Shown here piece after piece: positions 19,653-28,003 of a stretch of 64,000 nt of DNA (positions are counted from its first letter, which is position 1; each line of letters starts with the position of its first letter). Source of the DNA: Acidobacteriota bacterium (GTDB lineage Bacteria; Acidobacteriota; Terriglobia; Terriglobales; Acidobacteriaceae); NCBI GenBank assembly GCA_003010405.1, contig PJLO01000010.1, positions 62,001 to 126,000 of the forward strand, read 5' to 3'. The notes under the pieces were generated by a model. That model made no database searches. It was given only the letters and a program-made list of their open reading frames with translations, and was not told the DNA's origin. The translations under genes and the position numbers were made by a program.

Positions 19653-20117
19653 ATGCGGCAGAGGACAAAGATTCTGGTGGTTGATGACGAGCGTGCAGTT
19701 GCATCCACACTGGCCATAATTCTTGAACATGAAGGCTACGAAACCGCTACAACCTACAGCGGAGAAGAAGCCGTCGGGAGGGCCAGCACATTTCAGCCCG
19801 ATTTTCTACTAAGCGATATCGATATGGGAGAATTGAACGGCATTGATGCGGCCATAGAAATCCTCGAGTTTCTGCCACACTGCAAGGTGCTGTTCATCTC
19901 CGGTCACCCCGCTTGGCGAGAACTTCAAGCACAGGCAAAGGCACAAGGATTTGATTTTGAGGTTCTGAACAAACCGGTTCCTCCCTCTGAATTGTTGGAG
20001 AGAATATCCCAGGTTATTTCGTGCGATACAGCAGATCCGGAGCCTCGAACAGTTCGCAAACCCCCTGCCAGGGCTAGGTGCAACAAGCAAACCAAAGCAT
20101 CTTGCAGAACCAGCTGA
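19653..20117 (+). CDS. Receiver-domain response regulator (no output domain)
   Basis: This is 154 residues from the ATG at 19653, with GAGG 8 bases upstream; the frame is open further upstream but that part is not receiver-like. The acidic pair is D11-D12, the phosphoacceptor is Asp55 in LLSDIDM, Ser is at the switch position in LFISGH, and Lys is in LNKPVPP. A short Arg/Lys/Cys-containing tail follows the receiver fold. It would act by protein-protein contact in a phosphorelay. No histidine kinase is encoded in the window. It precedes the small exported protein by 46 bases. Confidence 0.87.
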   Translation: MRQRTKILVVDDERAVASTLAIILEHEGYETATTYSGEEAVGRASTFQPDFLLSDIDMGELNGIDAAIEILEFLPHCKVLFISGHPAWRELQAQAKAQGFDFEVLNKPVPPSELLERISQVISCDTADPEPRTVRKPPARARCNKQTKASCRTS

Positions 20118-20163
20118 GCGGAGTACAATTCGAAGCGATTCAGATCCGAAAAAGGAGGATCGT

Positions 20164-20394
20164 GTGAAGAAGGCTGCCGCTTGCGTTCTTTTTGTTCTTC
20201 TCGGTCTGGCATCCTCCCTGCCACTTTTTGCCGACACGCAGGCGTATTCCGAGCAACGAGAGGCGCAGCAGAAGAATGCGAACAAATACTGGAAAGAGAA
20301 TCTGAAAGCACAAAAGAAATCTCCGAAGAAGGTCCAAAAAGAGCAGACCAATAAGATCAAAAAAGCGCTGAAGAATCACCAGGCAGCTTTCTGA
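20164..20394 (+). CDS. Small exported Lys/Gln-rich protein (76 aa)
   Basis: The GTG start at 20164 has an excellent AAAGGAGG at 20151-20158. A signal peptide (MKKAAACVLFVLLGLASSLP, cleavage near LFADT) is followed by about 52 very hydrophilic residues rich in Lys, Gln and Asn, probably helical, with the repeated KK spacing of NLKAQKKSPKKVQKEQTNK. I do not recognise the family. A periplasmic, possibly polyanion-binding role can be guessed only from charge. It follows the receiver gene closely and may be co-transcribed with it. Confidence 0.65.
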   Translation: MKKAAACVLFVLLGLASSLPLFADTQAYSEQREAQQKNANKYWKENLKAQKKSPKKVQKEQTNKIKKALKNHQAAF

Positions 20395-20500
20395 CTCGCG
20401 CGATTCTTGCTGTGCTGAGTGCGATATCCCCGGATCGGAGCGGCGGAAACTGGGCCTGTGACTCGTATCACCTTCTCGGCTCTGTTAAGCTTTACCTCAA

Positions 20501-21562
20501 ATGTCCTCCCCGAATTCCATCTTCGTCCGAGCATGTAAGGGTCTTGCAACGGATTCAACTCCGGTTTGGTTTATGCGTCAGGCGGGCCGTTACATGGCCG
20601 AATACCGCGAGGTCCGGAAGCACCATTCGCTCATCGAGATCTGCAAGAAGCCTGCATTGGCCGCCGAAGTCACAGTCACTGCTGCCGAGGCTCTGGGAGT
20701 CGACGCTGCTATTATCTTTGCCGACCTGCTGCTTCCCCTGGAGGTCATGGGTCTGCCCTTCCACTTCTCACCCGGAGAAGGCCCAGTCATTGAGAGACCG
20801 ATACGCACGGCCGATGACATCAAAATCCTCACCACCGATGGTGCAGCCGAATTGATGTACGTCTCCGAGGCTGTTGCCGAGTGCGTCAAACACTGGGGCG
20901 ACAAGCTCCCAATGATCGGCTTCTGCGGAGCGCCCTTTACTCTTGCCAGCTACATGATCGAGGGCGCTGGTTCGCGCAACTACATCGAAGTCAAGAAATT
21001 TATGTACCGCCAGCCCGAAGCATGGGATGAATTGCTGCGCAAGATCAATGCAGTGCTCGCAGCCTACATTGGGGATCAGGTCAGGGCTGGGGCAGATGTT
21101 ATCCAGGTATTCGATAGCTGGGTCGGCTGCCTGAGTGTTGAGGACTATCGCAGGTACGTTCTGCCGCGCACGAAGGAGCTCATCTCTGCGCTGAAGAAAA
21201 ATGGAGTACCGATCATCTACTTCGGAACTGACAGCGCAACACTACTGCCCTCGATGAACGAAACAGGAGCCGATGTCATTGGTCTGGATTGGCGCATTCC
21301 ATTGGACGAGGGCTGGAAACTACTGAATAATCGGCCCGCCGTTCAGGGCAACCTCGATCCCGTCCTGCTCTTTGCGGAATGGGATGAGTTGAAACAGCGC
21401 GCCAGGAACGTTCTGGATCTTGCTGGCGACCGCCCAGGACACATCTTCAATCTCGGACATGGCATCCTGCCGCAGACACCGGTGGAGAACGTGAAAAGTC
21501 TCGTCAAGTTTGTTCAGGAGTATTCGGCACAGCGTCGCGCCATCGCCGCCGGGAGCCGATAA
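20501..21562 (+). CDS. hemE: Uroporphyrinogen decarboxylase
   Basis: This 353-residue protein is of normal length for HemE. It removes four carboxyl groups from uroporphyrinogen III to give coproporphyrinogen III. Motifs are PVWFMRQAGRYMAEYRE (substrate-binding Arg residues), the Asp-containing FADLLLPLEVMG, GFCGAPFTLASYMIEG and NLGHGILPQTPVENV near the end. It is the first gene of a hemE-hemH-hemY cluster, separated from hemH by 2 bases. Confidence 0.97.
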   Translation: MSSPNSIFVRACKGLATDSTPVWFMRQAGRYMAEYREVRKHHSLIEICKKPALAAEVTVTAAEALGVDAAIIFADLLLPLEVMGLPFHFSPGEGPVIERPIRTADDIKILTTDGAAELMYVSEAVAECVKHWGDKLPMIGFCGAPFTLASYMIEGAGSRNYIEVKKFMYRQPEAWDELLRKINAVLAAYIGDQVRAGADVIQVFDSWVGCLSVEDYRRYVLPRTKELISALKKNGVPIIYFGTDSATLLPSMNETGADVIGLDWRIPLDEGWKLLNNRPAVQGNLDPVLLFAEWDELKQRARNVLDLAGDRPGHIFNLGHGILPQTPVENVKSLVKFVQEYSAQRRAIAAGSR

Positions 21563-21564
21563 CC

Positions 21565-22485
21565 ATGACGAAGCCAGCCATCCTGCTGCTTGCACACGGA
21601 ACGCCGAATAGCATTGAGGACGTTCCGGAGTATCTGGCCAACGTGACCAGCGGGCGTACACTCTCTCCGGAGGTCGTCGAGGAAATCAAGCGGCGCTACT
21701 CGCTCATAGGCCGCTCCCCCCTCACGGAAATTACAATGCAGCAGGCCGCGCTTGTCTCCCGGGAACTTGGCTTGCCTGTATACGTCGGCATGCGCAACTG
21801 GAAGCCGTACATCTGCGATACTGTTTTACAGATGACGGCTGACGGCATCACCCACGCTGTCTGCATCTGTCTTGCGCCGCAGAACTCGCGCACCAGCGTT
21901 GGTCTGTATCGCCGCGCCGTTATCGGTGAAACGGGCAAAGCTCCCTTTACAGTCGATTTCGTTCCCGAGTGGCACGCCGAGCCTTTGCTCATCCGCGCCT
22001 TCTCGGAGAGGCTGCGTGATGGATGGTCAAGCGCCTGTCTTGAAGCCAATGCGCCCGTGCCCGTTCTCTTCACCGCGCATAGTGTACCGGTGCGAACCAT
22101 TGAAGCGGGTGATGACTACGAGCGACAGACGCGTGAAACCGCTGAGTTGGTCGCCGCCACGGTCCCGGAAGTTTCCGGACGGTGGCTCTTTGCCTTTCAG
22201 AGCCAGGGCATGAGCTGCGGAGAATGGCTGGGGCCAAGCGTTGAGAGCGTTATTGAAGAGCTTGCTGCCGCCGATCAGAAGTATCTTTTCGTTCAGCCAA
22301 TTGGCTTTGTATGCGATCACGTCGAGATTCTTTATGACGTCGATATCGCGTTCAAGAAGTGCGCCGCAGAACGCGGTATTACGCTCACGCGGGCCGAATC
22401 GCTCAACGATTCCGTGCTCTTTATTCGAGCCGTCGCGCAACTGGCGCGAACGCGCCTTGCAGCCTGGGCTCAATCGTCATCTTAG
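21565..22485 (+). CDS. hemH: Ferrochelatase
   Basis: This 306-residue protein begins with KPAILLLAHGTPNSIEDVPEYL, cut here as two adjoining stretches of the family N-terminus. The metal-binding histidine is in FTAHSVP, and the glutamate is in FVCDHVEILYDVDI. SQGMSCGEWLGP is another conserved family block. In Gram-negative bacteria this enzyme inserts iron into protoporphyrin IX; in coproporphyrin-dependent organisms the homologue acts on coproporphyrin III. The window does not say which, because no hemQ or hemN is present. It sits 2 bases after hemE, so the two are co-translated. Confidence 0.92.
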   Translation: MTKPAILLLAHGTPNSIEDVPEYLANVTSGRTLSPEVVEEIKRRYSLIGRSPLTEITMQQAALVSRELGLPVYVGMRNWKPYICDTVLQMTADGITHAVCICLAPQNSRTSVGLYRRAVIGETGKAPFTVDFVPEWHAEPLLIRAFSERLRDGWSSACLEANAPVPVLFTAHSVPVRTIEAGDDYERQTRETAELVAATVPEVSGRWLFAFQSQGMSCGEWLGPSVESVIEELAAADQKYLFVQPIGFVCDHVEILYDVDIAFKKCAAERGITLTRAESLNDSVLFIRAVAQLARTRLAAWAQSSS

Positions 22486-22526
22486 CGCAGCGATGAGTGG
22501 CAAATGCAGGGAAAACAGGCGGGTGG

Positions 22527-22555
22527 CCCACTCAAGCTTCAGTTGCTTGAGTGGG
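22527..22555. repeat. REP-like palindrome between hemH and hemY
   Basis: CCCACTCAAGC (22527-22537) pairs perfectly with GCTTGAGTGGG (22545-22555), with GGGTGG immediately upstream. The same CCCACTCAAGC core recurs beside the decayed RAYT transposase at 28569-28602, which suggests a dispersed REP family. Confidence 0.6.
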
Positions 22556-22595
22556 GTTGTTGAAAGACCATGGTTTGGGGATCGGGAGTTGCTTC

Positions 22596-24020
22596 ATGCG
22601 CATCGCAATTATCGGCGGCGGTATTTCTGGTCTCAGTGCCGCCTATTATCTCGAACAGGAGCGCGCTGCGGGCGCGCCTATCGAATACTCGCTTTTTGAA
22701 TCGAACTCCCGGCTCGGCGGCGTCATGTTCAGCGATAAGATTGGCGACTGCGTCGTGGAAGGCGGCCCCGACTCATTCCTCACTGAAAAGCCATGGGCTC
22801 ATCAACTCTGCGCCGAACTCGGCATCGCCGGCGATCTAATCGGCTCCAACGATTCGCAGCGCGTCACTTACATCCTGGTCAAGGGACGTTTGGTTCCACT
22901 GCCCGATGGCCTGATGTTCATGGTGCCAACCAAGCTCATTCCCACCGCTCTGACTTCCCTGTTCTCGTGGAAAACAAAGTTCAGAATGCTCGGCGAACTG
23001 ATGCATCCTCCAAGTTCCGCGGACATAGACGAAACCGTGGCGCAACTGGTCGAGCGCCATTTCGGAGCCGAGGTTGTTGATCGTCTTGCCAACCCCTTGC
23101 TCTCCGGCGTTTACGGCGGTGACGCCTCTTCGCTCAGCGTCCGCGCCGTGCTGCCCAGGTTTGTGGAGATGGAGGAGCACTACGGCTCGCTCTGCCGCGC
23201 CATGCTGGCCGCTCGCAAGAAGATTGCCGACATGCAGAAAGCAACAGGCAACGCGCCCAGGCCGCTGTTCAGCTCGCTCAAGGGTGGCATGCAACAGATG
23301 ATTGATGCCATTGTTGCGCACCTCAATCCGCAGAGTCTGCGCACATCAACCGAGGTCAGCCAGCTCACGCGCCGCAATAAAGACTGGGAGCTTATCACCC
23401 CGCGCGGCCCTGAACAGTTCGATGCAGTCATCTTCGCCACACCCGCGCGAATTGCGTCGAAGATGCTCGCTACTACTGACGCTCAGCTCTCCGGCGATCT
23501 CGGCAAGGTTGAGTACAGTTCTTCCGTCACCGTGACCCTTGGCTACCAGCGAGAGCAATTGAAATCCTGTCCGCCGGGATTCGGCTTCCTTGTGCCGCGC
23601 AGCGAAGGCAAGCGTATGCTCGCCGCGACATTCGTGCACACCAAGTTCCCTTTCCGCGCGCCTGACAGCAAGGCACTGGTGCGCTGCTTTCTCGGCGGCG
23701 CGAATGACCCGGATGCGCTCAAACTCAGCGACGAAGAGATCACGGCTATCGTGCGCAAGGAGCTCAGACAGATTACCGGGCTCGAAGCCGATCCGTGGTT
23801 CGTGAAGGTGTATCGATGGGACCGCGCCATGGCACAGTACACGCCAGGTCACCTGGAGCGCATTGAACGCATCGGAACGGCTTTAAAACAAATGAAGAAT
23901 CTCTCGATTGCCGGGAATTTTTATCGAGGCATCGGCGTGCCGGATTGCATCCGCACCGGCAAGGAAGCCGCCAAGCACATGGCCGCCCTGGCACGCGAGT
24001 CAGAGACCATCAAAGCATAG
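22596..24020 (+). CDS. hemY: Protoporphyrinogen (or coproporphyrinogen) oxidase, FAD-dependent
   Basis: This is 474 residues from the ATG at 22596, which has GGGAG 7 bases upstream; the in-frame ATG at 22551 lies inside the REP-like hairpin. The FAD-binding motif is IGGGISGLSAAYYLE, followed by SRLGGVM and EGGPDSFL. The C-terminal FAD contact GNFYRGIGVPDCIRTGKEAA is typical of the HemY/PPOX family. It performs the six-electron oxidation to the porphyrin before iron insertion (or the coproporphyrin equivalent). It is the third gene of the hem cluster, but a palindrome separates it from hemH. Confidence 0.93.
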   Translation: MRIAIIGGGISGLSAAYYLEQERAAGAPIEYSLFESNSRLGGVMFSDKIGDCVVEGGPDSFLTEKPWAHQLCAELGIAGDLIGSNDSQRVTYILVKGRLVPLPDGLMFMVPTKLIPTALTSLFSWKTKFRMLGELMHPPSSADIDETVAQLVERHFGAEVVDRLANPLLSGVYGGDASSLSVRAVLPRFVEMEEHYGSLCRAMLAARKKIADMQKATGNAPRPLFSSLKGGMQQMIDAIVAHLNPQSLRTSTEVSQLTRRNKDWELITPRGPEQFDAVIFATPARIASKMLATTDAQLSGDLGKVEYSSSVTVTLGYQREQLKSCPPGFGFLVPRSEGKRMLAATFVHTKFPFRAPDSKALVRCFLGGANDPDALKLSDEEITAIVRKELRQITGLEADPWFVKVYRWDRAMAQYTPGHLERIERIGTALKQMKNLSIAGNFYRGIGVPDCIRTGKEAAKHMAALARESETIKA

Positions 24021-24114
24021 CCGCGCAGACACAACCATCTTTCTTTCGGTCGCATGATTTCGCGTGTTCCCTGCTCTCGCATTCCGACCGCCTCGTGCGC
24101 TACCATCAAACGCG

Positions 24115-24942
24115 ATGTCCCGAATATTGATCGTCGAAGATGAACTCCATTTGGCGCAGGGCCTGCTGTTTAATTTTGAGGCCGAAGGCCACGAAGTATC
24201 AGCTGTCGAGAGCGGAGAAGCTGCTCTTGAAATCCTGATCGACCGCAACGAATTCTTTGACATCGTTGTGCTCGACGTCATGTTGCCGGGAATCGATGGC
24301 TTCGAGGTTTCAAACCGCCTCCGTGCAGTGCGCAACTACGTTCCCATTCTCATGCTGACTGCTCGTTCGCGCCCTGAAGACGTACTCAAAGGATTCGCAT
24401 CCGGCGCCGACGATTATCTGCCCAAGCCCTTTGAACTCAGCATTCTTATCGCCCGCGTACATGGACTCCTGCGCCGCACGGAGTGGCAGCGGGAAAAGCT
24501 CGCCCAGGATCGCCGATTTACGTCAGATCCTGATATTGCCAATCCCGGCACCGTCACTGCCGCGCAGCAGTACGACAAACTCGAGTCTGTTCAGGAAGCT
24601 ATCGCGAGCTCTATACCGCCGCCCGCACCCCACGATGTCTTCACCTTTGACGGACGCACCCTCGATTTCAGCACGCTGGAACTCACGACGCCTGCAGGAA
24701 AATTTCAGCTCACGTTGATGGAGTCCTCGCTGCTGCGTTACTTTATCGAGCACCGCAACCAGAATTTGAGCCGCAAACAAATTCTCGAAGATGTATGGGG
24801 ATTGCACGAGGATACCGACACTCGCGCAATCGATAACTTCATTGTGCGTTTGCGCCGCTATATCGAGGACTCGCCCGCAACTCCGAAGTACCTGATCACG
24901 GTTCGCGGAATCGGATATCGCTTTCTCCCCGAACACGATTAA
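24115..24942 (+). CDS. OmpR/PhoB-family response regulator transcription factor
   Basis: This is 275 residues from the ATG at 24115 (MSRILIVEDELHLAQGLL). Receiver residues are E8-D9, phosphoacceptor D54, T82 and K104. A linker of about 80 residues, longer than usual, leads to a winged-helix DNA-binding domain with QLTLMESSLLRYFIEHRNQN, LSRKQILEDVWG and the C-terminal hairpin ITVRGIGYRFLPE. No partner histidine kinase lies beside it, so it is an orphan in this window. It follows hemY by 94 bases on the same strand. Confidence 0.92.
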   Translation: MSRILIVEDELHLAQGLLFNFEAEGHEVSAVESGEAALEILIDRNEFFDIVVLDVMLPGIDGFEVSNRLRAVRNYVPILMLTARSRPEDVLKGFASGADDYLPKPFELSILIARVHGLLRRTEWQREKLAQDRRFTSDPDIANPGTVTAAQQYDKLESVQEAIASSIPPPAPHDVFTFDGRTLDFSTLELTTPAGKFQLTLMESSLLRYFIEHRNQNLSRKQILEDVWGLHEDTDTRAIDNFIVRLRRYIEDSPATPKYLITVRGIGYRFLPEHD

Positions 24943-24945
24943 ACG

Positions 24946-25920
24946 CTACCAGCCATCCCCCCAGCCCAGGCGCTTCAATCTGCGCCAGTCATCTTTTTTC
25001 GAACGGGTCACCGTGGTGTTTGCAATTTCACCTTCGCGGCATAGAGTGAGATGCGTGTATCCGCTGAAAATTTTCGGATGTCGCACGATGCGAGCATTTG
25101 GCGCCGACAGTTCCCTGCGTGAGAACGCGAGGTAGGAAAATTTTTCGTCTTCATGTCCGAGGGTCGCGTTTTTCAGGCGGCGGTGCTCGGTAGTGCGCTC
25201 AACGCGCGCTGCGAAGTGGCACCAGTCGTTGCTGCCGGACATGGGACAGGAGGGCGAGTTCGGACAGGGTGCCGCAATCGTTGCGCCTTCAGCCAGTAAA
25301 CGGGCGCGCAAGTCGAGAATGTTGGCAAAGCCCATCTTCGTACCCGGCTCAATTACGACCAGAAGTTTCCCTGTTCGCACCCAGGCTTTGGAAATGAAAT
25401 CGGCGCGCCGTGTTTCGCGAAGTTCGTTCAGCGCATAGGAGCAGATGACGAGATCCCATGTGCCTTCGGGAATGGCCGCTGTCAGATCACCCTGCAGCCA
25501 ATTGGTTTCGCGCAGCGCAGGGTTTTCAGCGCAGGCGCTGAGGCGGCGAGCTATTTCGATCAGACTGGGATCGCGCTCGAATGCAGTTACGCGTTCGAGC
25601 GAGGGAAACACCTGCAAAGCCGCCCAGAGGGCCGTTCCCGGGCCGCTGCCCAGATCGAGCACGGTGCGGAATTCACTGCCGCAAGCTTCACGCGCCCAGG
25701 TGAGCGCGGCGACTGTGGCGGCAAAAGTTGCGGGAAGGCGCACGGCAAGGTAGGCAGCGCGTTCGATGTCATTCGAAAGCGCAATATTTGAGAGCGCGCC
25801 GGATGCAGTGCCTTCACGATAGCACTCGGTCAGACGCGCCGAAGCTGCTCGAAGCCGGGCTCCGTCACAACCCTTCAATTCCTGCTCGATGGCCTTCCGC
25901 AATGCCGGTGGAAGTTGCAT
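24946..25920 (-). CDS. Rsm22-family small-subunit ribosome-associated methyltransferase-like protein
   Basis: This 324-residue protein has a SAM-dependent methyltransferase fold with VLDLGSGPGTALWAALQVFP and WDLVICSYALNEL. The family signature is the cysteine-containing block APCPNSPSCPMSGSNDWCHF followed by HRRLKNATLG and EDEKFSYLAF. These match bacterial Rsm22 proteins, relatives of mitochondrial METTL17, which binds an iron-sulfur cluster and the small ribosomal subunit. The clustered Cys residues fit such a cluster. Its start shares one base with the mltG stop (TGATG), so it is translationally coupled to mltG. The true rRNA target, if any, is unknown. Confidence 0.86.
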   Translation of the reverse strand: MQLPPALRKAIEQELKGCDGARLRAASARLTECYREGTASGALSNIALSNDIERAAYLAVRLPATFAATVAALTWAREACGSEFRTVLDLGSGPGTALWAALQVFPSLERVTAFERDPSLIEIARRLSACAENPALRETNWLQGDLTAAIPEGTWDLVICSYALNELRETRRADFISKAWVRTGKLLVVIEPGTKMGFANILDLRARLLAEGATIAAPCPNSPSCPMSGSNDWCHFAARVERTTEHRRLKNATLGHEDEKFSYLAFSRRELSAPNARIVRHPKIFSGYTHLTLCREGEIANTTVTRSKKDDWRRLKRLGWGDGW

Positions 25921-26897
25921 CAGCGGGCTTTCATCGCCTTGCGGTAGGCGACCACGTTGCGCTGGTGCTGCTCAAACCTAGCCGAGAAATGGTGGCGTCC
26001 GGAGCCATCACCGACTGCAACAAAGAACAGGTAATTGGTGTTTGCGGGTTTCATTGCGGCTCGCAACGAAGCAGCCCCAGGATTCGCGATTGGCCCCGGC
26101 GGAAGTCCGGCAAATTTGTAAGTGTTGTAAGGCGAGTCCGATTGCAGATCACCTTGATAGATGGTGCCGCGATAGTTGCCTTTGAGCATTGCCGCATAGA
26201 CCACCGTAGGATCGGCGGCGAGGGCCATGTTCTTTGCAAGCCGGTTTACGTAGACGCTCGCAACTTCAGGACGCTCATCGGGAGCAGCGGTTTCTTTCTC
26301 CACGATGGAGGCCAGAGTTACAAGGCGATGCGCATCATGTTGCAAGCCCAGTGTTTGCGCTTCTTTCTGGAAACGCCTGACCATGGCCGTCGCCATGTCC
26401 CGCATGGTCATGGTGCGGGTGAACTGATAAGTGTCCGGAAAGAGATAACCTTCGAGTGACTTCGCCTGCGGATCGACGTTGTGGATCAGCGCAGTTTCGT
26501 GAATCGCAACGGCCAGGAAGTCCTGCTTTTTTCCGAGGCCTGCGGCCTCAACGGCCGCTGCTATCTCAAACATGTTGAAGCCTTCGGGGACGACAACCGT
26601 GTGCACCACCACATCTCCGCGAGCGATGCGCTCGAAAATCTCAAGGCCGTTGGCGGCGCGTACGAAACGATATTCGCCAGCTTTGAGCTTCTTCTTCGGC
26701 ATGGCATAGTGCAGAAATTCAAATGCGAACTTGTTGCGGATAACACCGGCGCGCTCAAGCTCAGCGGCTATCAATCTGGAAGAAGATCCGGGCGGAAAAA
26801 GCAGAACCTGAGGCGCTTTAGGGGCAATCGGAATCGCCAGCGCCCAGGCAAGCCACAAAATTGCGACCAACAGGAGAATTGCGATAAAACGCACCAT
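25920..26897 (-). CDS. mltG: Endolytic murein transglycosylase MltG
   Basis: This 325-residue protein has one N-terminal membrane helix (IAILLLVAILWLAWALAI). A LysM-like region with AGEYRF follows, then the YceG/MltG catalytic domain, including VPEGFNMFEIA, SLEGYLFPDTYQF, the catalytic Glu in ASIVEKE, and the end block LPPGPIANPGAASLRAAMKP. MltG cuts nascent glycan strands and is thought to set their length at the inner membrane. It is the upstream partner of the rsm22-like gene. Confidence 0.95.
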   Translation of the reverse strand: MVRFIAILLLVAILWLAWALAIPIAPKAPQVLLFPPGSSSRLIAAELERAGVIRNKFAFEFLHYAMPKKKLKAGEYRFVRAANGLEIFERIARGDVVVHTVVVPEGFNMFEIAAAVEAAGLGKKQDFLAVAIHETALIHNVDPQAKSLEGYLFPDTYQFTRTMTMRDMATAMVRRFQKEAQTLGLQHDAHRLVTLASIVEKETAAPDERPEVASVYVNRLAKNMALAADPTVVYAAMLKGNYRGTIYQGDLQSDSPYNTYKFAGLPPGPIANPGAASLRAAMKPANTNYLFFVAVGDGSGRHHFSARFEQHQRNVVAYRKAMKAR

Positions 26898-26963
26898 ATT
26901 CTTCTAGTGTAGATGAGCCAGTTGCGATGACCAAAGCTTTGACGGGACTTCAGCAACGGCATC

Positions 26964-27125
26964 TTCACTCTATCAGGGGCGTGTGTTATATTGAGTACAT
27001 GCCAGAGTAACGGCAGCGATCTAACCAACGGCCCAATGGGTGACACCCTTCGACTTGTCGAGGGCCAGATCCCGGCGGGCCAACGGTATCCGAGGGCCGT
27101 CGCTGTTGCGACGGCCCTCAGGTTT
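26964..27125 (+). ncRNA. Candidate small RNA with its own promoter and terminator
   Basis: TTCACT (26964-26969) and TATATT (26987-26992), 17 bases apart, form a good sigma-70 promoter pointing rightward. The transcript would start near 26999 and end at the perfect GAGGGCCGTCGC / GCGACGGCCCTC hairpin (27092-27119) followed by AGGTTTT, giving roughly 125 bases. There is no open frame with a ribosome binding site in it. Between promoter and terminator, GGCCC and GGGCC blocks and GGGTG/CACCC and TCGA/TCGA pairs suggest further structure. It does not match SRP RNA, 6S RNA or tmRNA as far as I can judge. It could also be a leader without a downstream gene. Confidence 0.45.
27092..27119. terminator. 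Bidirectional terminator hairpin
   Basis: A 12-bp perfect stem (27092-27103 with 27108-27119) has a TGTT loop. On the plus strand it is followed by AGGTTTT. On the minus strand it begins inside the stop codon of the gene at 27118-27915, so it also serves that gene. Confidence 0.8.
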
Positions 27126-27915
27126 TGCGCTTGCGAGTCCCGACGTACTTCTCCTTGTTCTTGACGTCTGGAAGATAAACGCCAAATGCACGCCCAACTA
27201 GGTCCCGCTTCGCACGCTCTGACAGCTTATTAGGATACGCGGGCCGCTCCCTCGTTGTGAGGTGCTTGGGATCGAGTGTATCGATTAGCGCGTGAACGAT
27301 CACGCCGTACTGAAGAACGTGCTGTCGAGTCCGCCGGAAGCGGCAGTCCCGAAGGAGTTGCTCCAGCGGATCGATCCATGTTCTTAACTGCGGCGATGCT
27401 TCATACTGCTCCACGAACAACTTGAACTGCATGATATCGGTTCCGTCGCAAATGACCGATTCCCCTATGGCGCGCTGCCAGGCTCGATCTACAAGGCGTA
27501 CGCGGCGGGACTCCAGGCTTCGGAGGAAACACAGCAATATCTTTCCACTCTTGTTTCGAGCCAAATCAGCATGGAAGCTCTGTCTCCGTAGTATTTCAAG
27601 TCTTCCCCAAAACTGCGCAAAGAGGTAAATCGTGCTACACAGATTTACGGAGTCGGAACGATGTGTTATCGGACTCGGAAGTGCCCGGAACTCGCCGAAG
27701 TCCTCCTCTGCCAGAGATCGGAGCTTTCCCTGCAATTCATCAGCGGCCTTAAGGAGGGGGTCAAGTTGTGTATCGATGATCCGGCGAGCGGCAATCGAAG
27801 CCTCCCATTTCCTGCGTAACTCGGAGACGATGCTGCCCAGAAGGCGCTGAGCCAAAGGGACAGTCAACACTCCAGACAGGTAGGTCAGGATCCACAGCAA
27901 AGATGTATTTGGCAC
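27118..27915 (-). CDS. Hypothetical membrane-anchored protein
   Basis: This is 265 residues from a GTG at 27915 with no good ribosome binding site. The N-terminus has one likely membrane segment (LLWILTYLSGVLTVPLAQRL), and the rest is soluble, helical and basic (many Arg/Lys). I recognise no domain. It lies between a candidate small RNA and a decayed transposase, has lower G+C than its neighbours, and ends on a terminator. A horizontally acquired origin is possible. Homologues would be needed to assign a role. Confidence 0.55.
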   Translation of the reverse strand: MPNTSLLWILTYLSGVLTVPLAQRLLGSIVSELRRKWEASIAARRIIDTQLDPLLKAADELQGKLRSLAEEDFGEFRALPSPITHRSDSVNLCSTIYLFAQFWGRLEILRRQSFHADLARNKSGKILLCFLRSLESRRVRLVDRAWQRAIGESVICDGTDIMQFKLFVEQYEASPQLRTWIDPLEQLLRDCRFRRTRQHVLQYGVIVHALIDTLDPKHLTTRERPAYPNKLSERAKRDLVGRAFGVYLPDVKNKEKYVGTRKRKT

Positions 27916-28003
27916 GCATAGATACTAATTCAGAACGTGAAACTGCTAAACCGCTAACTTGGCTCGGCATTCACTGGGACGACTTGGGTCGTAATCATAA
28001 TCT

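Noticed and set aside
26999-27091. Possible SRP RNA, 6S RNA or tmRNA
   Set aside because: The conserved SRP loop, the 6S bubble and the tmRNA tRNA-like end are not visible; kept only as an unassigned small RNA candidate.
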